Part shown: one piece after another, positions 1 to 5,752 of the stretch
Layout of the letters: each line of letters opens with the position of its first letter
How positions within the stretch are numbered: position 1 is the stretch's first letter
Assembly: GCA_028872645.1 (NCBI GenBank)
Contig: JAPKDK010000187.1
Span: 1-5,951, forward strand
Reading direction: 5' to 3'
DNA length: 5,951 nt
Source: Verrucomicrobiota bacterium
GTDB taxonomy: Bacteria; Verrucomicrobiota; Verrucomicrobiia; Limisphaerales; UBA1100
Translations under genes and position numbers: made by a program
The notes under the pieces: generated by a model
Seen by the model: only the letters and a program-made list of their open reading frames with translations
Told to the model about the DNA's origin: nothing
The model's database searches: none

Positions 1-98
1 GGCTCAATCATCAGTTGCCGTTGCACCGCCGCATCATTTCGCAAAGCGGCCAACACCGAAAAATCCGTTTTCTCCAGAGCACGCAGTGTCACGTTCAC
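1..98 (-). CDS. GNAT-family N-acetyltransferase, N-terminal fragment (3' end outside window)
   Basis: The 32 codons present read VNVTLRALEKTDF (first codon GTG, so Met) and continue SVLAALRNDAAVQ. This is the typical start of RimJ/RimL-like GNAT proteins: a first beta strand with 'LR.LE..D', then a helix ending in 'RND..V'. The GTG start at 98-96 overlaps the TGA of the upstream methyltransferase (GTGA, 4 bases). A strong GGAGG (minus strand, 113-109) sits 10 bases ahead, the clearest ribosome binding site in the window, so the start is well supported. GNAT enzymes transfer an acyl group from acyl-CoA, and in sugar clusters they often acylate an amino sugar. No aminotransferase is visible here, so the acceptor is unknown. 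The acetyl-CoA binding motif lies beyond the edge. The family call rests on the N-terminus only. Confidence 0.72.
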   Translation of the reverse strand, partial: MNVTLRALEKTDFSVLAALRNDAAVQRQLMIE

Positions 99-1228
99 GG
101 GAAGAACACCTCCAATTCCTGTGGCCAATCCATCATCGCTAATTCCTCGCGGGCCACGCGCGGGTTCAGTCCCACGTAAAGTCGCCGCACTGTTTCCGGT
201 AATGCCTCGGGCGCAAGGATGGGTTTGTCGAGCAACGTCTGCTTTTGCCGATGCGGGTTTTGGTCAAGAAAACATTCCACAGATTTGGCCCGATCAAGGC
301 TGGCGTGAATGAACGTACCGTAAAAGCCGGAGCCGTAAATGGCCGCTTCGGCGTCATTTACTTTTTCAAATGCGCGTACGCGGTCGCCAAACTCCCGCCA
401 GTATTCGGCCATCGTGTTCACTTTATCGGCAACTGATGTCGCGGGTATCGGCTCCGAGTTTACATTGGTTTTTTCCGCGACCACCACCCACGCGCTGTTG
501 TGAGTTGTGTCATCAATTTCGCGCACGGCAAATCCGGCATCGGACAACAACCGATGCAGCGAGCTTTCGGAAAAATGATTCACATGATCGGCCACCACCA
601 AGTCGGCAGTGTTGGCAAACAAGTTAGGCACAAGGAAATAAAACGTGCCGCCGTCGTGCAACAATCGACGTGCCTCCGCCACAAACGCCTTTGGCTCGGC
701 CACGTGTTCCAGTGCGAAAAACGAAATCACTGCAGCAAAGCGGCCCGCCCATTCTTTGGGCACTTCGTTCACGGCTTGATTTCCAGCGGGCACAAAGGCA
801 TTCCAGAAATCGCGGTATTGTTTGCCCACATCGAAGACGTGCGGGACGACATCATCGCGATGGCCGCGAAGGGCTTTGAGTGTTGCGGCTTTGCCGCAAC
901 CATAATCGAGCACTTGGGCGTTTGGAGGGAGATCTAGTTTTTCCAGCAGCGTGGCGACTTGATGTTCGGTGCGGAAAATTTTCTGGCCAGCGCGCACGGC
1001 GTAGAGTTGGTCTTCCTCTTCGCTGGCGGTGAGGATGTGATAGTCCTCGGCGTAAAATTTTTCCAGCACGGGCAGGGGCGCGGTTTGGGTGTGACCGCAA
1101 TTGGCACAATGCCAAACGCGGGTGAGGCCATCGAGCACTTGGCAAAGCGAAGTGATGGAAACCGGCCGCGCGGATTTGTAAACCGGCGCGCCTTGTGGGT
1201 CGTTGCAAATGTTGCAGGCGTCCATCAT
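95..1228 (-). CDS. SAM-dependent methyltransferase with zinc-cluster N-terminus and C-terminal Rossmann-like domain (acceptor unknown)
   Basis: The protein has 377 residues from the ATG at 1228. The open frame extends upstream to 1417, but that part lies inside the dioxygenase gene and reads as Arg-rich shadow. The ATG overlaps the dioxygenase stop (ATGA), with a weak GGTGG ahead. A second ATG follows directly at 1225. Domains in order: four cysteines C5, C8, C41, C44 (CxxC...CxxC, a probable zinc site); class I methyltransferase fold with SAM motif VLDYGCGKAATL at 106-117 and EHVAEP at 174-179; then a C-terminal Rossmann-like domain starting at AIYGSGFYGTF (296-306). This is the order of TylC3/TcaB9-type sugar C-methyltransferases. 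However, the catalytic YHEH of that family appears as V-A-D-H (212-215): the His is kept, Glu becomes Asp, and Tyr is lost. It may methylate a sugar at carbon or oxygen. The family is secure and the reaction is not. Confidence 0.85.
   Translation of the reverse strand: MMDACNICNDPQGAPVYKSARPVSITSLCQVLDGLTRVWHCANCGHTQTAPLPVLEKFYAEDYHILTASEEEDQLYAVRAGQKIFRTEHQVATLLEKLDLPPNAQVLDYGCGKAATLKALRGHRDDVVPHVFDVGKQYRDFWNAFVPAGNQAVNEVPKEWAGRFAAVISFFALEHVAEPKAFVAEARRLLHDGGTFYFLVPNLFANTADLVVADHVNHFSESSLHRLLSDAGFAVREIDDTTHNSAWVVVAEKTNVNSEPIPATSVADKVNTMAEYWREFGDRVRAFEKVNDAEAAIYGSGFYGTFIHASLDRAKSVECFLDQNPHRQKQTLLDKPILAPEALPETVRRLYVGLNPRVAREELAMMDWPQELEVFFP
109..113 (-). promoter_or_regulatory. Ribosome binding site of the GNAT gene
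   Basis: The minus strand reads TTGGAGGTG just before the GTG start, with GGAGG 10 bases from the start codon. It lies inside the last codons of the upstream methyltransferase gene. It is the only near-perfect Shine-Dalgarno sequence seen among the operon's starts and decides the GTG start at 98. Confidence 0.7.
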
Positions 1229-2064
1229 TCTACCACCAATTCCGGATGCACCGCGCGCAGGTCGTTGCCGGCGGCGAAGGAGCCAACCCAGCCGAGCCGC
1301 TTGCCGGTGGGATCGGCAAAGTTGAACCAACGCATTTGCATCGACCACCGCGAGCGGGCGGAGCGATTTTCGCCGGAGCGATGCAGCGTGAGAAAATCGA
1401 CGAGCACCAAATCGCACGGCTCCGTCAATGGCGCGGCGGTTTTGTATTTGGACACGCGCGCGGTTTCGTCGGCCAAGGTCAATCCGTACGCGCCGGTTTT
1501 ATCGGGGTTTTCTAAATCCGTTTCGCGCACGGGCGCAAGGCCGTCTTTGTGCGAGCCCACGCAAAACTCCACGGGGCCGAGCTCGTCCGTCATTGGCACC
1601 AGCGAACTCCAAAAAACCAATCCATCCAAACTGCGAAACTGCGCTGGATAATCCTGATGCCAACCGGCGCGAAATTTTTCTTCACAGGGATTGTCAATAC
1701 GAATGCCGTAACCGCCAGCCGCGATTGCGGGGGCGTCCGTGCCTCGCACTTGCCGCACCACTGCCTCGTGTTGGGCACTGGCCACGAGGCGAATGAACGC
1801 GGGGATTTGTTTTGCCGCATCATAAACCACCCCGCCCAAGGCGCGGTCGTGCGCGATGAGGGCTTGGTAGCCCGCGTCGAATGTCTCCGGCGCAAAGTCG
1901 GTTTGCTCGATGGCGAGTTGGTGTTGTTCGATGAGCAAACCGATTATCAAATGGACGCCGCGTTGCACGGCTTCCACTTCGGCGCGTTCATAAAAATTCG
2001 GCAACACCAAAAAACCATCACGCGCGAAGGCGGCAAGCTGTTCATCTGAGAGTGGCGCGTTCAT
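1225..2064 (-). CDS. Phytanoyl-CoA dioxygenase (PhyH)-family Fe(II)/2-oxoglutarate-dependent oxygenase
   Basis: The protein has 279 residues from the ATG at 2064, which overlaps the TGA of the epimerase gene (ATGA). The frame is open to 2124, but that extension is shadow of the epimerase gene, and MNAPLSDEQLAAFARDGFLV is the normal PhyH opening (helix, then 'DGFLVLPNF'). The iron ligands are visible: H136 and D138 in GWHQDYP, and H228 in FLTLHRSGENRS. R237 or R239 follows as the likely 2-oxoglutarate anchor. The core stretch 150-172 ('VFWSSLVPMTDELGPVEFCVGSH') also matches the family. PhyH enzymes hydroxylate or otherwise oxidise small molecules, using O2 and 2-oxoglutarate in the cytoplasm. 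The name does not mean it acts on phytanoyl-CoA. Sitting between sugar epimerase and methyltransferase genes, it probably oxidises the nucleotide sugar or a substituent on it. That role is inferred from context alone. Confidence 0.88.
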   Translation of the reverse strand: MNAPLSDEQLAAFARDGFLVLPNFYERAEVEAVQRGVHLIIGLLIEQHQLAIEQTDFAPETFDAGYQALIAHDRALGGVVYDAAKQIPAFIRLVASAQHEAVVRQVRGTDAPAIAAGGYGIRIDNPCEEKFRAGWHQDYPAQFRSLDGLVFWSSLVPMTDELGPVEFCVGSHKDGLAPVRETDLENPDKTGAYGLTLADETARVSKYKTAAPLTEPCDLVLVDFLTLHRSGENRSARSRWSMQMRWFNFADPTGKRLGWVGSFAAGNDLRAVHPELVVE

Positions 2065-2591
2065 TCGGTGAAATCCGGAAAAGCCGCATCGCGCTCGCAC
2101 ACGATGGCCTCGGCGATGGGCCACTCGATTTGAAACGTTGCATCATCCCAGCGCACACCGCTGGCAGACTCCGGCGCGTAGGGCGTGCTCATTTGATAAA
2201 AGAGCGTGGCATTGTCGGTGAGGGTTTGGAAGCCGTGCGCGAGGCCTTCGGGTAAAAACATAGCGAGACCATTGTCGGCGCTGAGTTCGGTGGCGACGGA
2301 TTGCTTGAACGTTGGCGACTCCGGCCGGAGATCCAAGGCGACGTCGTGCACCGCGCCGGCAACGCAGCGGATGAGTTTGACTTCCGCATGCGGGGCGGTT
2401 TGGAAATGCATTCCGCGCACCGTGCCGCGCTGGGGATTGTAAGAAATATTGGTTTGGGCGAGGTCGGTCGGCAAGCCGTACGCGGCGAATTCCTCGCGGC
2501 ACCACGCGCGCGCGAACCAACCGCGGGCGTCCTTATGGCGTTCCAATTCGATGACGAATACGCCGGCAATTTTTGTTTCGGTAAATTTCAT
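2061..2591 (-). CDS. rfbC: RmlC-fold NDP-4-keto-6-deoxyhexose 3,5-epimerase (annotated type: dTDP-4-dehydrorhamnose 3,5-epimerase)
   Basis: The protein has 176 residues from the ATG at 2591, two bases after the stop of the preceding methyltransferase. A TTG at 2597 overlapping that stop (TTGA) is an alternative start adding two residues. The ATG is preferred because MKFTETKIAGVFVIE matches the family start. Family features: DARGWFARAW (21-30), RGMHFQ (59-64), KLIRCVAGAVHDV (72-84), EGLAHGFQTL (115-124) and GVRWDD (145-150). By eye the catalytic residues line up with M. tuberculosis RmlC: base H62, acid Y132, and D168 for the His-Asp pair. The protein ends soon after D168, slightly shorter than the usual 180-200 residues. 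These enzymes epimerise carbons flanking a 4-keto group. With rfbF and rfbG upstream and no rmlA/rmlB, the substrate is probably CDP-linked, so the dTDP label and the symbol should be read as a family name only. Confidence 0.9.
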   Translation of the reverse strand: MKFTETKIAGVFVIELERHKDARGWFARAWCREEFAAYGLPTDLAQTNISYNPQRGTVRGMHFQTAPHAEVKLIRCVAGAVHDVALDLRPESPTFKQSVATELSADNGLAMFLPEGLAHGFQTLTDNATLFYQMSTPYAPESASGVRWDDATFQIEWPIAEAIVCERDAAFPDFTE

Positions 2592-2593
2592 AT

Positions 2594-3808
2594 TCAAACC
2601 AGCCGCACATTGGGAATGGGAATTAGGAATTTCCCGCCCGCGTCGCGGTACACTTGCTGCTGCGCGAGGATTTCATCCGCGAAATTCCACGCCAACAATA
2701 AAGTGACGTCTGGCGAGCGTTGGGCCAATTCCTCGGCGGGCACAATGGGCACGTGTGCGCCGGGCATGAGCTTGCCCTGCTTGTGCGGGCTGCGATCGGC
2801 GACGAAGGCGAGGTCGACGGCGGTGAGGCCACAAAAATTCAGCAGCGTGCTGCCTTTGGCCGCCGCGCCATAGGCGGCAAGGGTTTTGCCTTGGGCTTTG
2901 AGGCCGGTGATTTGCGCGCGTAATGGATCGCGGATGGCCGAGGCGTTGGCGGCGAAATTTTGATAATAATCGAGGCTACCCACGCCTGATTGGTTTTCCT
3001 CTTCACGCAATGCTGCGACGGTTTCATCGGCGGAGTGGGAATCGTGTTGCACAAAAATTCGCAGTGACCCGCCATGAAGCGGCGTGCGTTCGACGCGTGT
3101 GATGCGGAGTCCGTGGCGAGTGAAGAGAGGTTCGAGAGCGGTTAGGGTAAAATAGAAAACGTGTTCGTGGTAAATGGTGTCGAATTCGGTTTGGGCAATC
3201 ATTTCGACCGCGTGCGGGAATTCGAGAATTGCGCGACCCTCGGGCGCGAGCAGTATTTTGAGACCGGCGACGAAGTCGTTGGGGTCGGGTGCGTGGGCGA
3301 AAACGTTGTTGGCCAGGATGAGGTCGGGTTGTTTTTCGGCGGCCAATTCTTGTGCGAGTTTTTTAGAGAAAAAATCCGTGCGCGTTTGGATGCCCTTTCC
3401 GCGCGCGACCGTGGCGATGTTTTCGGCGGGCTCGATGCCGAGATGCGGCGTGTTGGTTTCGGCGAAGTGGCGCAGGAGATAGCCATCGTTGCTGGCGATT
3501 TCGATGACGTAACTTGGCGCGAATTCATCGCGATAGCGCTCGGCGCATTTGGCGGCGTGTTGCGTCCACGCATCGGAGTAGGACGAAAAATAAATGTAAT
3601 CGCTGAACAATTCGACGGGCGGCACGAGGTCGGTGATTTGCAGCAGCCAACATTCGGTGCACACGGCGAGGCGCAACGGGAAGCGCGGCTCAGGTTGGGC
3701 GAGGTCTTCGGACGCGAGGAGATTATTGGCGAGCGGTTGTTCGCCGAGATCGAGAATCAATTCTCCGGAGCGCGCGGCGCACGAGCGGCATTGGAAATTC
3801 TCGATCAT
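2594..3808 (-). CDS. NDP-4-keto-6-deoxysugar C-methyltransferase (TylC3/EryBIII/TcaB9-type)
   Basis: The protein has 404 residues, the family's usual length of about 400-415. The ATG at 3808 lies three bases after the rfbG stop, and no good Shine-Dalgarno is seen. Domains in order: zinc-binding domain with C7, C10, C50, C53 (CRSC...CTEC); class I SAM domain with motif VIEIASNDGYLL (101-112) and ILANNVFAHAPD (164-175); the signature FDTIYHEHVFYF (209-220); and a C-terminal domain with YGAAAKGSTLLNF (313-325) and LLLAWNF (370-376). In TcaB9 the Tyr-His-Glu-His quartet supplies the catalytic Tyr, Glu and His. Here these are Y213, E215 and H216, all present. Such enzymes abstract a proton next to the 4-keto group of a nucleotide sugar and add a methyl from SAM, usually at C3 (C5 in NovU). 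After rfbF and rfbG, the natural substrate is CDP-4-keto-6-deoxyglucose, giving a branched sugar. The methylated position cannot be read from the sequence. Confidence 0.9.
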   Translation of the reverse strand: MIENFQCRSCAARSGELILDLGEQPLANNLLASEDLAQPEPRFPLRLAVCTECWLLQITDLVPPVELFSDYIYFSSYSDAWTQHAAKCAERYRDEFAPSYVIEIASNDGYLLRHFAETNTPHLGIEPAENIATVARGKGIQTRTDFFSKKLAQELAAEKQPDLILANNVFAHAPDPNDFVAGLKILLAPEGRAILEFPHAVEMIAQTEFDTIYHEHVFYFTLTALEPLFTRHGLRITRVERTPLHGGSLRIFVQHDSHSADETVAALREEENQSGVGSLDYYQNFAANASAIRDPLRAQITGLKAQGKTLAAYGAAAKGSTLLNFCGLTAVDLAFVADRSPHKQGKLMPGAHVPIVPAEELAQRSPDVTLLLAWNFADEILAQQQVYRDAGGKFLIPIPNVRLV

Positions 3809-3811
3809 TTT

Positions 3812-4882
3812 TTATTGGGCCCACGCAGCGGACGCGGCGGCAGCATCGGCGGTGTACGCTTCGAGCTGGGCGAGGCTGAGGCCGTGAAGGTCTTCGGCGT
3901 TTACGACGTGGCGTTGGTGATACCAGCGCGCGGTGCTTTGGACGGCGGTGGCGAAATCCCAAACAGGTTGCCAGCCGAGTTGTTCGCGAGCTTTGTCAAT
4001 GGCAAGGGAAAGGGTGGCGGCTTCGTGGGGGGCGGTTGGGTCCGAGGCATCGGTCCATTCGCCGGGCCAGTGTTGGAGAAAGTTTTCCACGAGTTCGCGC
4101 ACGGGCCGTTGGGCTTCGGGCGTAGGGCCGAAGTTGAATGCTTCGGCAAAGGAATCATCCTCGCCCAAGCGCGCGCCGAGCCAAAGGTAACCGGACAAAC
4201 AATCGAGCACGTGCTGCCACGGGCGCGTGGCGGCGGGGCTGCGGACGGCGATGGGCTCGCCAGCTGCGAGCGAGCGGACGCAATCGGGCACAATGCGGTC
4301 GATGCCGTAATCACCGCCGCCGATGACGTTGCCGGCGCGGGCGGTGGCGATGCGGCCATTGAAAGCGCGCTGCCAACTGCGGGTCATTATTTCCGTAGCG
4401 GCTTTGCTCGCGGAATAAATGTCGTGTCCGCCGAGCGGGTCGGCCTCGGTGAAGGCGTGCGCGGTGCCGTCATTCTCATAGCACTTGTCGCTGGTGACGA
4501 CAACGATGGGGCAATCGATTTTGTTTGCGCGCAATGCTTCCAAAACGTGGGCGGTGCCGAGAATATTGGTGGTGGCGGTTTCCAACGGGGCATCATACGA
4601 GCGGCGCACTAGCGGTTGGGCGGCGAGGTGGAAAACGATGTCGGGCTGCGCGTCGTCGGCGGCTCTTTTGACAAAATCGAAATCGCTGATGTCGCCGATG
4701 GTTTCGCTGGCAAAAGTGTTGGGCGCGAGGGTTTCGTGGAGATTGGGCGGGGCGTGCGGGGCGAGGGCGAGGCCGTGGACGTTCGCACCGAGGTCGCGCA
4801 GCCACAGGCTGAGCCACGCGCCTTTGAAGCCGGTGTGGCCGGTGACCCACGTGGTTTTGCCGCTATAAAATTTGCCGAACAT
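3812..4882 (-). CDS. rfbG: CDP-glucose 4,6-dehydratase
   Basis: The protein has 356 residues (Salmonella RfbG has about 359). It converts CDP-D-glucose to CDP-4-keto-6-deoxy-D-glucose using bound NAD(+), in the cytoplasm. The frame is open back to 4984, but the first 34 codons lie inside rfbF. The ATG at 4882, two bases after the rfbF stop with GGTAGAG in front, gives MFGKFYSGKTTWVTGHTGFK, which matches the family start. Visible features of the extended SDR fold: TGHTGFKG nucleotide loop (14-21), GDISD (63-67), FHLAAQPLVRRSYD (84-97), VTSDKCYEN (129-137) and the catalytic YSASK (Y156, K160). These are followed by ARAGNVIGGGDYGIDRIVPD, RPWQHVLDCLSGY and FNFGP, characteristic of CDP-glucose dehydratases rather than dTDP-glucose RmlB. 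It acts directly after RfbF. The product is the branch point for 6-deoxy and 3,6-dideoxy sugars, and no RfbH is present here. Confidence 0.96.
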   Translation of the reverse strand: MFGKFYSGKTTWVTGHTGFKGAWLSLWLRDLGANVHGLALAPHAPPNLHETLAPNTFASETIGDISDFDFVKRAADDAQPDIVFHLAAQPLVRRSYDAPLETATTNILGTAHVLEALRANKIDCPIVVVTSDKCYENDGTAHAFTEADPLGGHDIYSASKAATEIMTRSWQRAFNGRIATARAGNVIGGGDYGIDRIVPDCVRSLAAGEPIAVRSPAATRPWQHVLDCLSGYLWLGARLGEDDSFAEAFNFGPTPEAQRPVRELVENFLQHWPGEWTDASDPTAPHEAATLSLAIDKAREQLGWQPVWDFATAVQSTARWYHQRHVVNAEDLHGLSLAQLEAYTADAAAASAAWAQ

Positions 4883-4884
4883 CT

Positions 4885-5658
4885 CTACCAGATTTTCCAC
4901 GGCGCATCGTCGGCAGCCCAAAGGGACTCGAGTTGTTGCTGCTCGCGAGGGGTGTCCATGCACTGCCAAAAGCCGGTGTGACAATGGGCTTTGAGTTGGC
5001 CTTCATTGGCAAGGCGCTCCAATGGCTCGCGCTCGAGGATGCAATCGTCGCCGGTCAAATAATCGCCGATGCGTTTGTTGAACACGCAAAAGCCGCCGTT
5101 GACAAAGCGCGGCTCGCGATCGGGTTTTTCGCTGAAGGTGGTGATGGTGCCTTCGTTGATGGACAGCTCGCCAAAGCGGCCGGCCGGTTGCACGGCGGTG
5201 GCGGTCGCTATCGCGCCGTGGTTTTTGTGAAACTCAATGGAGGCGTTGAGGTCGCTGTCGGTGACGCCGTCGCCGTAGGTAAACAGAAAATTTTCATCGC
5301 GCACGTGCGGCAAGGCGCGTGCGAGGCGGCCGCCGGTTTCGGTGGTGGGGCCGGTGTCGAGGAGGGTCACGGTCCAGTCTTCCTCATCGTGATGGGTGTG
5401 GTATTGCACCTCCGGTTTGCGGCCGAGCTTGAGCGTCACGTCGCTGGTTTGCCACAGGTAGTTTCGAAAATAATCCTTGATGACTTCGCCCTTGTAGCCG
5501 AGGCACAAAATGAAATCGCGGTGGCCGTGGTGGGCGTAGGTTTTCATAATGTGCCAGAGAATCGGCCGGCCGCCGATGGGCACCATCGGCTTGGGACGAT
5601 ACTCCGTCTCCTCGCGCAATCGCGTGCCTTGGCCGCCGCATAGGATAACCACCTGCAT
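4885..5658 (-). CDS. rfbF: Glucose-1-phosphate cytidylyltransferase
   Basis: The protein has 257 residues, the standard length for the family. It joins CTP and alpha-D-glucose 1-phosphate to give CDP-glucose and pyrophosphate, the committing step toward CDP-6-deoxy sugars. The ATG at 5658 is the first in frame and gives the expected MQVVILCGGQGTRL. Visible motifs: nucleotide-binding GGQGTRLREETEYRPKPM (8-25, with the TEYRPKPM typical of RfbF), YGDGVTD (128-134) with metal-binding D130, PAGRFGEL (158-165), FSEKP (175-179), FVNGGFCVF (185-193), and GFWQCMDTPRE (229-239) with a conserved Asp at 235. It is the first gene of the minus-strand operon and faces a divergent gene. Only a weak CGGG precedes the start, so no clear Shine-Dalgarno sequence is seen. 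Nothing is missing or broken. Confidence 0.96.
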   Translation of the reverse strand: MQVVILCGGQGTRLREETEYRPKPMVPIGGRPILWHIMKTYAHHGHRDFILCLGYKGEVIKDYFRNYLWQTSDVTLKLGRKPEVQYHTHHDEEDWTVTLLDTGPTTETGGRLARALPHVRDENFLFTYGDGVTDSDLNASIEFHKNHGAIATATAVQPAGRFGELSINEGTITTFSEKPDREPRFVNGGFCVFNKRIGDYLTGDDCILEREPLERLANEGQLKAHCHTGFWQCMDTPREQQQLESLWAADDAPWKIW

Positions 5659-5752
5659 CCCGAGAGGCTACGCGGTTTCGGGCCAAGATTCAACCCCTTC
5701 GCCATTGCACGGCTTGCGGCGGCGGCGAACGATTGCTACGGTCGCGCCAATC
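5659..5752. promoter_or_regulatory. Divergent intergenic region, presumed promoter of the rfbF operon
   Basis: These 94 bases separate the rfbF start from the likely start of the plus-strand gene and form the only sizeable non-coding gap. The minus-strand operon has no other space for a promoter within the window, so one is expected here. No convincing -35/-10 pair stands out: the minus strand has TTGAAT with TAGCCT 17 bases on, and the plus strand has TTGCAC with a poor AACGAT. Both are weak. No inverted repeat or terminator was seen. The role is inferred from gene layout. Confidence 0.4.

Noticed and set aside
1229..1417. 63-codon upstream extension of the second methyltransferase
   Set aside because: It lies inside the PhyH gene, is Arg-rich, and precedes the CxxC motif that begins the family. 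The ATGA overlap start at 1228 is more natural.
959..1651. Plus-strand open frame of 230 codons
   Set aside because: It is antisense to the second methyltransferase and the PhyH oxygenase, both with intact family motifs, and the translated product resembles no known protein.
3161..4612. Plus-strand open frame of 483 codons opposite rfbG and the C-methyltransferase
   Set aside because: It is exactly antisense to two clearly recognised enzymes and crosses their junction. Its translation is Gly/Arg/Val-rich with no recognisable motif. Such long antisense frames are expected from high-GC codon bias.
4883..4984. 34-codon upstream extension of rfbG
   Set aside because: It overlaps the rfbF coding end and does not match RfbG N-termini. 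The ATG at 4882 gives the expected start and length.
4933..5643. Plus-strand open frame of 236 codons opposite rfbF
   Set aside because: It mirrors almost the whole of rfbF. Its Ala/Gly/Val-rich translation is a codon-bias shadow, and rfbF is unmistakable on the other strand.
5663..5691. Possible sigma70-like promoter on the minus strand (TTGAAT, 17 bases, TAGCCT)
   Set aside because: The -10 matches consensus at only three of six positions and lies almost at the rfbF start codon, leaving no room for a leader with a ribosome binding site. It is not listed as a defined promoter.
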